Source: Micromonosporaceae bacterium (GTDB lineage Bacteria; Actinomycetota; Actinomycetes; Mycobacteriales; Micromonosporaceae). Taken from it: 64,000 nt of DNA. The stretch spans positions 186,001 through 250,000 of the forward strand of contig JAHRHA010000001.1 in assembly GCA_020027875.1 (NCBI GenBank). The letters run 5' to 3'. Made by a program: the position numbers and the translations under genes. Below, piece after piece: positions 1 through 8,355 of this stretch; within the stretch, counting starts at the first letter, position 1, and each line of letters starts with the position of its first letter. The notes beneath the pieces were generated by a model, which made no database searches, had not been told where the DNA came from, and worked only from the letters and a program-made list of their open reading frames with translations.

Positions 1-267
1 CGCGCGTTCCAGCCGTCGCCGGCTGCGGTTTATGGCTCGCGAGCGCGTCGACGTCCACTGTGGAGGGCAGGTCCACCTCCGCGACGAGCACGTACAGGTC
101 CCCCGGTGACCGCGCAGCCGGGTCATCGTCGAGTCAGTGAGGTTGAGTTCCAGAGCAGCGAGGACTTCGGCAGTGTCGGCGATGATGCCCGGCCGGTCGT
201 GGCCGATGACGGTGATGGCGAGTTCGTGCACGAGCACATCCTCGCCGATCGGGTTGGCCGCCAGCAT
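1..267 (-). pseudogene. ACT-domain regulator (GcvR-like) remnant, cut by window edge
   Basis: Reading leftwards from an ATG at 267, the frame gives a clear first ACT domain (motifs VIGHDRPGIIAD and NLTDSTMTRLRGH). Immediately after TRLRGH the frame becomes arginine-rich nonsense. A different frame then gives GDLYVLVAEVDLP and DVDALA, which in this family belongs to the second ACT domain. The intervening part that normally ends domain 1 and begins domain 2 is missing, so the gene has an internal deletion plus a frame change. It lies head to head with mutY, 17 bases away. Family members bind amino acids and act as glycine-cleavage type regulators. The window edge hides the 3' end, so an assembly error cannot be excluded. 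Confidence 0.6.
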
Positions 268-284
268 GGCAGGATCTGCAGACG

Positions 285-1184
285 ATGCGGTCCCAAACGC
301 CGGCCACCAGCGCACTGGCAAACATGGCGATCCGGTGGTACGACACGACGGCGCGCGACCTGCCGTGGCGGCGCCCGGGTACGTCGCCGTGGGCGGTTCT
401 TGTCAGCGAGGTCATGCTGCAGCAGACGCCGGTAGCCCGGGTGACGCCGGTATTCGAGGCGTGGCTGCGCAGGTGGCCCTCGCCTGCCGCGCTGGCCGCC
501 GAGTCTGTCGGAGAGGCGATCCGCGCGTGGGGTCGGCTGGGCTACCCACGCCGGGCGATTCGCCTGCACGCATGCGCCGGTGTTCTCGTGGCCCGGCATG
601 GTGGTGCGGTCCCGTCGGACGTGGCGTTGCTGCTGGCCCTACCCGGCGTGGGCGCCTACACCGCTCGCGCGGTGGCCACGTTCGCGTTCGGTCAGCGACA
701 CCCGGTGGTCGACACGAATGTCCGGCGACTCGTCTCTCGTGCCGTCAACGGATCGCCCGGTGGCGGTCCGGCGACCTCGGCGAGCGACCTCGTCGCGGCG
801 GAGGCACTGCTGCCGGCATCGGCGGCCCGGGCAGCCCAGGCCAGCGCCGCGTTCATGGAGCTGGGGGCCCTCGTGTGCACCGCGCGAACTCCGTCCTGCG
901 GCGTATGTCCGCTGCGCAGCGTGTGCGCGTGGCGCCTCGCCGGCCAGCCGGTGTCGTCAGGTGGACCCACGCGGCGGGCGCAACGCTACGAGGGCACCGA
1001 CCGTCACGTACGCGGATTGTTGCTGGCGCTGGCTCGCGAGGCGCCCGGCGGCGTGGAGCGGGCTGTGCTGGATGCGGTATGGCCGGATCCTGAACGACGA
1101 CACCGCGCCCTGGCCGGGCTGGTCGAAGACGGCCTCCTGGTCAGGACTTTTCCCGACCGCTACGGGCTCCCCGGATCGCCGTGA
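285..1184 (+). CDS. mutY: A/G-specific adenine DNA glycosylase MutY
   Basis: Removes adenine mispaired with 8-oxoguanine in base-excision repair. Visible features of the 299-aa protein: catalytic Glu42 in SEVMLQQT, the helix-hairpin-helix LPGVGAYTARAV (119-130), catalytic Asp143 in VVDTNVRRL, and a 4Fe-4S cluster motif C-x6-C-x2-C-x5-C near residues 202-218. The C-terminal MutT-like domain of E. coli MutY is short here, as is common in actinobacteria. The start at 285 places about 24 residues before the conserved RDLPW, the usual spacing. An in-frame ATG at 324 is less likely. It is divergent from the decayed ACT gene, so its promoter must lie within that remnant. Confidence 0.93.
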   Translation: MRSQTPATSALANMAIRWYDTTARDLPWRRPGTSPWAVLVSEVMLQQTPVARVTPVFEAWLRRWPSPAALAAESVGEAIRAWGRLGYPRRAIRLHACAGVLVARHGGAVPSDVALLLALPGVGAYTARAVATFAFGQRHPVVDTNVRRLVSRAVNGSPGGGPATSASDLVAAEALLPASAARAAQASAAFMELGALVCTARTPSCGVCPLRSVCAWRLAGQPVSSGGPTRRAQRYEGTDRHVRGLLLALAREAPGGVERAVLDAVWPDPERRHRALAGLVEDGLLVRTFPDRYGLPGSP

Positions 1185-1203
1185 GCAGCGCTAGCATCCG
1201 GCG

Positions 1204-2064
1204 GTGACCTTTCACGCCCCCCGGTGGTCGCGCGTCCCCGTCGTGGTCCTCGCAGTCCTCGTGACGCTGCTCGTCGAGACCGGTTGCGCGACAGGCACCT
1301 CGGCGGCCGTGCCATCACCGTCGGTAACCGCTGGCTGGGATTCACCCACGCCACCAACCGAAATCGGTCCTACTTCTGGTCCAACACGGCTCACGCTCGC
1401 CGACTATCTGGCGAGGATCCCGACATTTTCGCTCCGACCCCTTCCCGTGGCGGTGACCCTCCCCCACGGCGAGGGGCTAGCGGCGTGGACCAGCAGGATC
1501 CCCACCACGCAGCCGGTCGCATTTCTCACCATCGACGACGGAGTGGTGCGTACTCCGGAGGCGATCGAACTGTTCCGCGCGGCGCACATCCCGGTCACCC
1601 TCTTCCTGACCACGAACACGATCAAGAGCGACACGACGTACTTCGATCGACTGCGGAGTGTGGGCGCGGTCATCGAAGCTCACACGGTCTCGCATCCGAA
1701 GCTGACCACGCTCCCGTACGCCCAGCAGAAGTACGAGCTGTGCCACTCGACCGACTTACTCGAGCAGTGGTACGGGCGGCGACCGGTCCTCTTTCGCCCG
1801 CCGTACGGGGAGAAGAACGAGGACACGCTTCGCGCCGCGCGGGAGTGCGGTCTCACGGCAGGCTTCGCCTGGACGCAGACCGTCAACGCGGGCAAGGTTC
1901 GCTATCAGACCGCGATACACCAGATCCGGGCCGGCGACATCATTCTGATGCACTTTCGTGCGACCTTCGCGGACGACTTCATCGCAGCTCTTCAGGCCAT
2001 CAAGATGGCCGGCCTGACGCCCGCGCTGCTGGAGGACTACGTCGCGCCCACTCCATCCCCGTAG
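1204..2064 (+). CDS. secreted polysaccharide deacetylase (NodB/CE4 family)
   Basis: Predicted exported metal-dependent deacetylase acting on cell-wall or other N-acetylated glycans. The 286-aa protein starts at GTG. It has an N-terminal hydrophobic stretch (about 10-27) ending at Cys28, so it may be a lipoprotein, although Glu at -3 is atypical of a lipobox. NodB motifs are present: TIDDG (usually TFDDG), the metal-binding HTVSHP, RPPYG, and a C-terminal ILMHF. A Ser/Thr/Pro-rich spacer of about 30 residues follows the signal region. It begins 19 bases after mutY and is probably co-transcribed. It converges on clpC with repeat R1 copy A between them. Substrate not determinable from sequence. 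Confidence 0.85.
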   Translation: MTFHAPRWSRVPVVVLAVLVTLLVETGCATGTSAAVPSPSVTAGWDSPTPPTEIGPTSGPTRLTLADYLARIPTFSLRPLPVAVTLPHGEGLAAWTSRIPTTQPVAFLTIDDGVVRTPEAIELFRAAHIPVTLFLTTNTIKSDTTYFDRLRSVGAVIEAHTVSHPKLTTLPYAQQKYELCHSTDLLEQWYGRRPVLFRPPYGEKNEDTLRAARECGLTAGFAWTQTVNAGKVRYQTAIHQIRAGDIILMHFRATFADDFIAALQAIKMAGLTPALLEDYVAPTPSP

Positions 2065-2068
2065 AACA

Positions 2069-2140
2069 GCGTCGATCATGACCTGGAGGTCATGATCGAC
2101 GCCATTTCGCAACGGTCAGCTCATGATCACGCGGATCTTG
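2069..2140 (+). repeat. R1 palindromic repeat, copy A
   Basis: One of five copies of a repeat of about 70 bp. The core (2071-2100) is a near-perfect palindrome with 14-bp arms GTCGATCATGACCT and its complement around a 2-base centre. It is followed by a conserved segment containing ACGGTCAGC and ending in GATCTTG. It lies between convergent genes, 4 bases after the deacetylase stop and 8 before the clpC stop. It could form a hairpin in either transcript and may act as a bidirectional terminator. Confidence 0.85.
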
Positions 2141-2148
2141 AGGCGGGC

Positions 2149-4689
2149 TTACTCGGCCGTGGTCCCGGCAGTATCTGTCGTTCCGCCCAGCTCGGCCGGA
2201 ACCGCGTCCGGAATCGTGACCGGCTTGTCCGCGCCGTGATATGTGAGCTTCGAGTTCTCGATGTCGTTCGGGTCACCTTCGCAGTCGACTACCACGATCT
2301 GCCCCGGCCGCAGCTCGTTGAAGAGGATCCGCTCCGACAGTGAGTCCTCGATCTCGCGCTGTATGGTCCGGCGCAGCGGACGGGCACCCATGACCGGATC
2401 CCAGCCCTTCTTCGCGAGCCACCTCTTGGCGTTCTCGGTGAGTTCGAGGCCCATGTCCTTGTTGCGGAGCTGGGTCTCGATCCGGGCAACCATCAGGTCC
2501 ACGATCCGCAAGATCTGGTCCTCGTTCAGCTGGTGGAAGACGATCGTGTCGTCGATCCGGTTCAGGAACTCGGGCCGGAAATGCTGCTTCAGCTCATCGT
2601 TGACCTTGTTCTTCATCCGCTCGTAGTTCGAGTCGACATCATTCGCCCCCTGGAATCCGAGCGAGACGGCCTTGGCCACATCGCGCGTACCCAGGTTCGT
2701 GGTCAAGATGATCACCGTGTTCTTGAAGTCCACGATGCGTCCCTGGCCATCGGTGAGGCGGCCATCCTCCAGGATCTGCAGCAGCGTGTTGAACACGTCC
2801 GGGTGGGCCTTTTCGATCTCGTCGAAGAGGACCACGGAGAACGGCCGGCGGCGCACCTTCTCGGTGAGCTGGCCACCCTCGTCGTAACCGACGTAACCGG
2901 GGGGAGCGCCCACCAGCCGCGACACCGTGTACCGGTCGTGGAACTCGCTCATGTCGAGCTGGATCAGCGCGTCCTCGCTGCCGAAGAGGAACTCGGCTAG
3001 AGCCTTGGACAGCTCGCTCTTACCGACGCCGGACGGGCCGGCGAAGATGAACGAGCCGGACGGCCGCTTCGGGTCCTTGAGGCCCGCCCGCGTCCGCCTG
3101 ATCGCCATCGAGACCGCCTTGACCGCGTCCTCCTGGCCGACGATCCGCTTGTGCAGCTCGTCCTCCATGCGCAGCAGCCGGGAGGTCTCCTCCTCGGTGA
3201 GCTTGTAGACCGGGATGCCGGTCCAGTTCGCCAGCACCTCGGCGATCTGCTCGTCGTCCACCTCGCTCACGACGTCAAGGTCGCCGGCCTTCCACTCCTT
3301 CTCCCGCTGCGCCTTCTGAGTCAACAGGGTCTTCTCCGTGTCACGCAGCTGCGCGGCCCGCTCGAAGTCCTGCGCGTCGATGGCAGACTCCTTGTCGCGG
3401 CGCACCTGGGCGATCTTCTCGTCGAAGTCGCGCAGGTCCGGGGGCGCCGTCATCCGGCGGATCCGCATGCGCGCGCCCGCCTCGTCGATGAGGTCGATCG
3501 CCTTGTCCGGAAGGAAGCGATCGGAGATGTAGCGGTCCGCCAGGGTGGCCGCGGCGACCAGTGCCGCATCCGTGATCGAAACGCGGTGGTGCGCCTCGTA
3601 GCGGTCCCGCAGCCCCTTGAGGATCTCGATCGTGTGCGCCAGCGACGGCTCGCCGACCTGGATCGGCTGGAACCGGCGCTCAAGCGCCGCGTCCTTCTCG
3701 AGGTGCTTGCGGTACTCGTCGAGGGTTGTCGCGCCGATCGTCTGCAGCTCACCGCGGGCAAGCATCGGCTTGAGGATGCTGGCCGCGTCGATCGCCCCCT
3801 CGGCCGCGCCCGCCCCGACGAGGGTGTGAATCTCGTCGATGAACAGGATGATGTCGCCGCGAGTGCGGATCTCCTTGAGAACCTTCTTCAGTCGCTCCTC
3901 GAAGTCACCGCGGTAGCGAGAGCCCGCCACGAGCGCGCCCAGATCGAGCGTGTAGAGCTGCTTGTCCTTGAGTGTCTCCGGCACCTCGCCCTTGATGATC
4001 TTCTGGGAAAGACCCTCGACGACGGCGGTCTTACCGACGCCGGGCTCGCCGATCAACACCGGGTTGTTCTTGGTCCGGCGGGACAACACCTGCATGACCC
4101 GCTCGATCTCCTTCTCGCGCCCGATGACTGGGTCGAGCTTGCCCTCTCGGGCAGCCTGGGTGAGATTGCGACCGAATTGGTCGAGCACCAGGCTCGTGGA
4201 CGGAGCCGCCTCACCGGTGGCGCCGGACCCGGCCGCGGCCGGCTCCTTGCCCTGATATCCCGAGAGCAGCTGAATCACCTGCTGACGGACGCGGTTGAGG
4301 TCAGCACCGAGTTTGACCAGAACCTGCGCGGCGACGCCCTCGCCCTCGCGGATAAGGCCAAGCAGGATGTGCTCGGTCCCGATGTAGTTGTGCCCGAGCT
4401 GCAATGCCTCACGCAGGGACAGCTCAAGCACCTTCTTGGCCCTCGGCGTGAACGGGATGTGCCCGCTCGGCGCCTGCTGGCCCTGGCCGATGATCTCTTC
4501 CACCTGCTGGCGCACGCCTTCGAGGGAGATACCGAGGCTCTCCAGAGCCTTGGCAGCAACGCCCTCACCCTCGTGGATGAGGCCGAGCAGGATGTGCTCC
4601 GTACCGATGTAGTTGTGGTTGAGCATCCTGGCCTCTTCTTGCGCCAGAACCACCACTCGCCGGGCTCGGTCGGTGAACCTCTCGAACAT
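2149..4689 (-). CDS. clpC: ATP-dependent Clp protease ATP-binding subunit ClpC
   Basis: Hexameric AAA+ unfoldase that feeds substrates to ClpP. The 846-aa product has two N-terminal Clp repeats (each with [12 protein letters not shown]), a D1 AAA module with Walker [10 protein letters not shown] near 210 and [12 protein letters not shown], a UVR coiled-coil region near 420-455, and a D2 module with GPSGVGKSE near 550 and [11 protein letters not shown]. The start [11 protein letters not shown] at 4689 is preceded by GAGGAGCACGAGGGA as ribosome site. A longer open frame upstream has no family similarity and is rejected. A candidate ClgR operator lies 280 bp upstream (4968-4978). Length and domains are those of intact actinobacterial ClpC. 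Confidence 0.97.
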   Translation of the reverse strand: MFERFTDRARRVVVLAQEEARMLNHNYIGTEHILLGLIHEGEGVAAKALESLGISLEGVRQQVEEIIGQGQQAPSGHIPFTPRAKKVLELSLREALQLGHNYIGTEHILLGLIREGEGVAAQVLVKLGADLNRVRQQVIQLLSGYQGKEPAAAGSGATGEAAPSTSLVLDQFGRNLTQAAREGKLDPVIGREKEIERVMQVLSRRTKNNPVLIGEPGVGKTAVVEGLSQKIIKGEVPETLKDKQLYTLDLGALVAGSRYRGDFEERLKKVLKEIRTRGDIILFIDEIHTLVGAGAAEGAIDAASILKPMLARGELQTIGATTLDEYRKHLEKDAALERRFQPIQVGEPSLAHTIEILKGLRDRYEAHHRVSITDAALVAAATLADRYISDRFLPDKAIDLIDEAGARMRIRRMTAPPDLRDFDEKIAQVRRDKESAIDAQDFERAAQLRDTEKTLLTQKAQREKEWKAGDLDVVSEVDDEQIAEVLANWTGIPVYKLTEEETSRLLRMEDELHKRIVGQEDAVKAVSMAIRRTRAGLKDPKRPSGSFIFAGPSGVGKSELSKALAEFLFGSEDALIQLDMSEFHDRYTVSRLVGAPPGYVGYDEGGQLTEKVRRRPFSVVLFDEIEKAHPDVFNTLLQILEDGRLTDGQGRIVDFKNTVIILTTNLGTRDVAKAVSLGFQGANDVDSNYERMKNKVNDELKQHFRPEFLNRIDDTIVFHQLNEDQILRIVDLMVARIETQLRNKDMGLELTENAKRWLAKKGWDPVMGARPLRRTIQREIEDSLSERILFNELRPGQIVVVDCEGDPNDIENSKLTYHGADKPVTIPDAVPAELGGTTDTAGTTAE

Positions 4690-4967
4690 TCCCTCGTGCT
4701 CCTCACTGCACCGCGGTCGCGTCGGCCGCACTGCACCCGTCGGTCTCGTTAGCCGCTGTTGCCGCGAACGCCGGGCCTTGGATCCCATAACTCTATCGCC
4801 GCCACCCGACGACTCGACGACGCGCGGGCGGGTACCCGTCGCCGCGAACACCACATTGCCGAGGGATCTGACCCCCAAAATAGCCCCATAACCAGGCAAA
4901 ACCACCCAGCAGTACGGGGATTCGCGCGGTGCTAACCACTCCGCAGAGACTCGCGTATCAACGCGTA

Positions 4968-4978
4968 CGCGCAAAGCG
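4968..4978 (-). promoter_or_regulatory. candidate ClgR operator upstream of clpC
   Basis: The sequence CGC-GCAAA-GCG fits the CGC-N5-GCG core recognised by ClgR, the activator of clp genes in actinobacteria. On the minus strand a TTGATA hexamer follows shortly downstream and could be a -35 element. Based on core match and position only; short GC palindromes arise easily in this composition. Confidence 0.4.
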
Positions 4979-5005
4979 TAATTCCGGGCCGCCGACCTCT
5001 CTTCT

Positions 5006-5068
5006 CGCGATCAAGGGCTTATGACCGTGGATTAGAGATCAAACCACGGCCACAAGTCCTTGATCGCG
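5006..5068. repeat. R2 inverted-terminus repeat, copy 1
   Basis: A 63-bp element with termini CGCGATCAAGG and CCTTGATCGCG, longer imperfect arms extending to CCGTGG/CCACGG, and a central AT-richer loop whose complement contains GGTTTGATCTC. The complement aligns along its whole length with the R2 copies at 46556 and 58042. It lies 35 bases beyond the lsr2 stop and could fold into a strong stem-loop, so it may end lsr2 transcription. Confidence 0.75.
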
Positions 5069-5103
5069 GGGGGACCCTTCATGGGACCTGTCGCGGGAAG
5101 CCG

Positions 5104-5457
5104 TCAGCGGCCGGCCTCGCGGTGGTACTGGTCGACGACATCCTGCTTGATGCGGCCGCGTGGAGCAACATCGAGCCCCTTTCGCAGCGCCCAGGAGCGG
5201 ATCGCCTTGTTCTGCTCCCGCTCAGCGACGGCGCCACCGCGACCCCGGGCACCGGCACGGCCAACAGCGGACGTGGACCGGCCGGAGACGCGGGTACCGC
5301 TCTCCAGGTACGGCGACATCGCATTGCGCAGTTTGTTCGCGTTCTTAGTCGACAGGTCGATCTCGTACGAATGACCGTCGAGTCCGAACTTCACCGTCTC
5401 ATGTGCCTCGCCACCATCGAGGTCGTCGATGAGCTTGGTGATAGTTTCCTTGGCCAC
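5104..5457 (-). CDS. lsr2: Lsr2 nucleoid-associated xenogeneic silencer
   Basis: DNA-bridging protein that coats AT-rich DNA and represses horizontally acquired genes. The 117-aa product has the N-terminal oligomerisation domain (MAKETITKLIDDLDG, beta strands with TVKFGLDGHSYEIDL) and a C-terminal DNA-binding domain with the hook residues RGR in VAPRGRIKQ (about 98-106), joined by a Gly/Arg-rich linker. Start is GTG with AAAGGAA seven bases upstream. The 150-bp leader up to lysS is the most AT-rich stretch in this part of the window. It contains possible promoter hexamers (TTCTGA, 18-base gap, TATGCT on the minus strand), but that match is weak. Transcribed with lysS upstream and clpC downstream on the same strand. 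Confidence 0.96.
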   Translation of the reverse strand: MAKETITKLIDDLDGGEAHETVKFGLDGHSYEIDLSTKNANKLRNAMSPYLESGTRVSGRSTSAVGRAGARGRGGAVAEREQNKAIRSWALRKGLDVAPRGRIKQDVVDQYHREAGR

Positions 5458-5607
5458 CCGACAATTCCTTTCTGTAGATACGAGCGGTTCCTTAGGGTGC
5501 GAAAGAACAATAACTCAGGCCGCTCGCTCCGGAGCATATTCTGGGCGATTTGTTACTCAGAATCTCTTCTCCGTAGTAGCCACGCGTTACCCGACTCGCC
5601 CACTTAG

Positions 5608-7125
5608 TTACTCGGGACGAACCAGCGGGAACAAGATCGTTTCTCGTATACCGAGTCCGGTGAGCGCCATCATGAGCCGGTCGATACCCATTCCCATGCC
5701 CCCCATCGGCGGCATGCCGTGCTCCATCGCCCGCAGATAATCTTCGTCGAGCCTCATCGCGTCCGGATCCCCCTTCGCCGCGAGTAGCGACTGCGCTACG
5801 AAGCGCTCACGCTGGACGACTGGATCAACCAACTCGGAGTATCCGGTGGCCAATTCGAAGCCGAGAACATACAAGTCCCACTTCTCCGTCAGGCCGAGCT
5901 CCGCGCGGTGAGCACGGACCAGCGGGCTCGTCTCTTCCGGGTAGTCGCGCACGAACGTCGGCGCCCGCAGTTTGGGCACGACAAGCGCCTCGAAGAGCTC
6001 CTCGGCGAGCTTTCCCGGACCCAGATGGCCCACGATCGGATCGGCCGCCACATCGTGTTTATCGGCGTACCCGAGCAAGGTCGCCATCGGGGTCGCGACT
6101 GTCACCTCCTCGCCGAGCGCCTCGGAGAGTGCGCCGAAGAGAGTCACCTGCTGCCATTCGCCCCCGACGTCGAATTCGGTCCCGTCCTGATGGCGAACGA
6201 CGTGGGACCCGGAGAGGGCGTATACGGCCTCCTGGATGAGTTCACGGGTAAGTGTGCCGATCGTGTTGTAGTCGCCGTACGCCTCGTACGCCTCGAGCAT
6301 CGCGAACTCAGGCGAATGCGACGAGTCGAGGCCCTCATTCCGAAAGTTGCGGTTGATCTCGAAGACGCGCTCGATGCCGCCAACGACGCAGCGCTTCAGG
6401 TAGAGCTCTGGGGCGATGCGGAGATAGAGATCGATGTCGAGTGCATTGGCGTGTGTCACGAACGGCCGGGCGGCCGCGCCCCCGTGTAGGAGCTGCAGCA
6501 TCGGCGTCTCGACCTCGACGAAGCCGCGCCGCTGAAAGGACTCCCGCAGAGCGCGCACCGCAGTCGCCCGGGTGCGGACCGTCTCGCGAGCCTGCGGCCG
6601 CATGATGAGGTCGACATAGCGCTGCCGGACACGCGCCTCCTCGGACATCGGCTTGTGCGAGACAGGCAGGGGACGCAGCGCCTTTGCCGCCATCTCCCAG
6701 CGGTTAGCGAGAACGGAAAGTTCGCCCCGCTTGCTGGTAATCACCTCGCCCTCGACGGCCACGATGTCACCGAGGTCGACAAGGCGCTTCCATGACTCGA
6801 GCGCGTCCGCGCCTGCCCGGTCGAGCGACAACATGGCCTGCAATTCGGTGCCATCGCCCTCGCGCAGTGTCGCGAAGCAGAGCTTGCCCGTGTTTCGTAC
6901 AAAAATTACCCGCCCGGTCACCCCGACGTGCTCCCCCGTGGCGGTATCGACAGGAAGGTCGCCGAAGTGTGTGCGGAGATCGGCGAGAGAATGCGTTCTC
7001 TGCACCGCGACGGGATACGCGTCGCCGCCGTCGGCGAGCAGCCGCGCTCGCTTCTCGCGCCGAATTCGCATCTGCTCGGGCAGGTCTTCGTCGGCTGCGG
7101 CGGCGGCACTCGGCTGTTCGGGCAC
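5608..7125 (-). CDS. lysS: lysyl-tRNA synthetase, class II
   Basis: Charges tRNA-Lys. The 505-aa protein has an N-terminal OB-fold anticodon-binding domain ([19 protein letters not shown]) and the class II catalytic core with motif 2 around [20 protein letters not shown] (about 258-280) and motif 3 [15 protein letters not shown] near 478. Full length for the family. The first 20 residues are Ala/Glu-rich and variable, as usual. The gene is followed by lsr2 and clpC, a common actinobacterial order. Upstream, the toxin cassette lies between lysS and coaX. Confidence 0.96.
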   Translation of the reverse strand: MPEQPSAAAAADEDLPEQMRIRREKRARLLADGGDAYPVAVQRTHSLADLRTHFGDLPVDTATGEHVGVTGRVIFVRNTGKLCFATLREGDGTELQAMLSLDRAGADALESWKRLVDLGDIVAVEGEVITSKRGELSVLANRWEMAAKALRPLPVSHKPMSEEARVRQRYVDLIMRPQARETVRTRATAVRALRESFQRRGFVEVETPMLQLLHGGAAARPFVTHANALDIDLYLRIAPELYLKRCVVGGIERVFEINRNFRNEGLDSSHSPEFAMLEAYEAYGDYNTIGTLTRELIQEAVYALSGSHVVRHQDGTEFDVGGEWQQVTLFGALSEALGEEVTVATPMATLLGYADKHDVAADPIVGHLGPGKLAEELFEALVVPKLRAPTFVRDYPEETSPLVRAHRAELGLTEKWDLYVLGFELATGYSELVDPVVQRERFVAQSLLAAKGDPDAMRLDEDYLRAMEHGMPPMGGMGMGIDRLMMALTGLGIRETILFPLVRPE

Positions 7126-7252
7126 GGCACTTCCTTTGCACAGATCGGACGGCAGGATGTGTACCGGAGCCTACTTAACGTCAGAAGTCGGATCGACGCG
7201 TCATCAGAGGCCTCGCTTGACGACCTAACAAGACGGACGTACGGTTTGCTTT

Positions 7253-8077
7253 GTGAGCCTGCAGGACTGGATGGAACCCGATCGCTGGCGCCAGCGTGCC
7301 GGGTCGTTCGGACCCGCGGCCGACCTCTATGACCAGGTCCGACCCGGGTACCCGGTGGCAGCGGTCGAGTGGGCACTCGCCCCGCTCGGCGCCGGCCGAT
7401 GGCGGATCCTGGATATCGGCGCGGGGACGGGCATCATGACCCGCCTGCTCATCTCGCTCGGCCATGACATGGTGGCGGTCGAACCCGACGAGCAGATGCG
7501 GCAACGGCTCGCCGCGACGACTACCGCGGTCGAGCCGCTCGCGGGCAGAGCGGAGGCGCTGCCGTTGGCGGACGCCAGCGTCGACGCGGCGATCGCCGCT
7601 CAGGCGTACCACTGGTTTGACCGCGACCGGGCACACCTCGAACTCGGCCGGGTGATCAGGCCTGGCGGCGTCTTTACCGCGCTCTGGAACGACCGCGACG
7701 AGGAGACGGCCTGGGTCCGGGTGTACTCGCGCATCGTCGAGGGCGACCGTGGACCCGACGGTTCCAGTGCGGACTCGGGCCGGGCGAAGTCTCCGTCCTA
7801 TGGGGATCGCTTCGGGCCCGCCGAGTTCGCGGAGTTTCGGCACGCCGTCACTCACACGCCCGAGTCGCTGGTCGCGCTGCTGAAGAGCCGCTCGTACTTC
7901 CTCACCGCGCCGCCGACCCGCCAGGCCGCGCTTGAGGCCGAGGTCCGGGAACTGGCCGCGACCCACCCGGAGCTGGCGGGGCGAACCTCGTTCGACCTTC
8001 CGTACGTGACGGTGGTCTACCGCGCGACACGCCTCCCAGCCCCGTCCTCGTTGGGGACGAGCGCAACGAAGTCGTGA
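7253..8077 (+). CDS. class I SAM-dependent methyltransferase
   Basis: Soluble methyltransferase of unknown substrate, 274 aa from a GTG start. Motif I is LDIGAGTGIMT (about 64-74), acidic loop AVEPDEQM, then the YHWFDRDRAHLELGRVIRPGG segment typical of the Methyltransf_11/25 group. It is divergent from lysS (127-bp gap) and its last 61 bases overlap the end of the minus-strand immunity-like gene at 8017. The tail (last 15 residues, Ser/Ala-rich) lies in this overlap and may be a read-on extension. No evidence ties it to the toxin cassette beyond position. Confidence 0.8.
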   Translation: MSLQDWMEPDRWRQRAGSFGPAADLYDQVRPGYPVAAVEWALAPLGAGRWRILDIGAGTGIMTRLLISLGHDMVAVEPDEQMRQRLAATTTAVEPLAGRAEALPLADASVDAAIAAQAYHWFDRDRAHLELGRVIRPGGVFTALWNDRDEETAWVRVYSRIVEGDRGPDGSSADSGRAKSPSYGDRFGPAEFAEFRHAVTHTPESLVALLKSRSYFLTAPPTRQAALEAEVRELAATHPELAGRTSFDLPYVTVVYRATRLPAPSSLGTSATKS

Positions 8078-8355
8078 CCCTCCCGCCAGGACTCGTCGTC
8101 ATCGAGGACGGAGAGCGGCAGCGGCCCCGACACGACCTCATACGTTGGCCACCGGATCGAGTACAGGTCCGCGGCGTCGCCGCCGGCCAGGTGCGTGGCC
8201 AGCCTCTGCGCGACGCTTCTCGCCGCGGTCGGCGACAGTTGGAAGTGAGAACCATTCAGCCACCACAGGAACTCATACAGCCCGACCGGTCCGTCCTCGA
8301 GATGATCATTTGCCTCAGCGGCCAGCCAGTTCTCCACGGCGACGTCGTCCATCAT
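8017..8355 (-). CDS. small protein, probable immunity partner of the toxin
   Basis: 112-aa acidic soluble protein with no recognised family. It starts at ATG 8355, where ATGA overlaps the toxin stop codon, so translation is coupled to the toxin. Position directly downstream of the variable C-terminal domain, small size and acidity are what is expected of an immunity protein in polymorphic-toxin loci. Contains WLNGSHFQLSP and LDDDESWREGHDFVALVPNE. The 3' end overlaps the convergent methyltransferase gene. Function is inferred only from arrangement. Confidence 0.6.
   Translation of the reverse strand: MMDDVAVENWLAAEANDHLEDGPVGLYEFLWWLNGSHFQLSPTAARSVAQRLATHLAGGDAADLYSIRWPTYEVVSGPLPLSVLDDDESWREGHDFVALVPNEDGAGRRVAR

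Larger units (their letters stand above)
4690..5103. other. 414-bp intergenic region between clpC and lsr2
   Basis: No gene is supported here; open frames on both strands are unconstrained. It holds the clpC leader and presumed promoter on the minus strand, a CGC-N5-GCG palindrome (4968-4978) and an R2 repeat (5006-5068). The stretch 4870-4920 is comparatively A-rich, with CAAAATAG and GGCAAAACC, unusual for this sequence. Confidence 0.7.

Noticed and set aside
2069-2140. R1 repeats as remains of an insertion sequence
   Set aside because: No transposase fragment or target duplication is visible at any copy.
3151-4752. Long plus-strand open frame across clpC
   Set aside because: It is antisense to a fully conserved gene and only open because of the GC-rich codon pattern; it has no domain.
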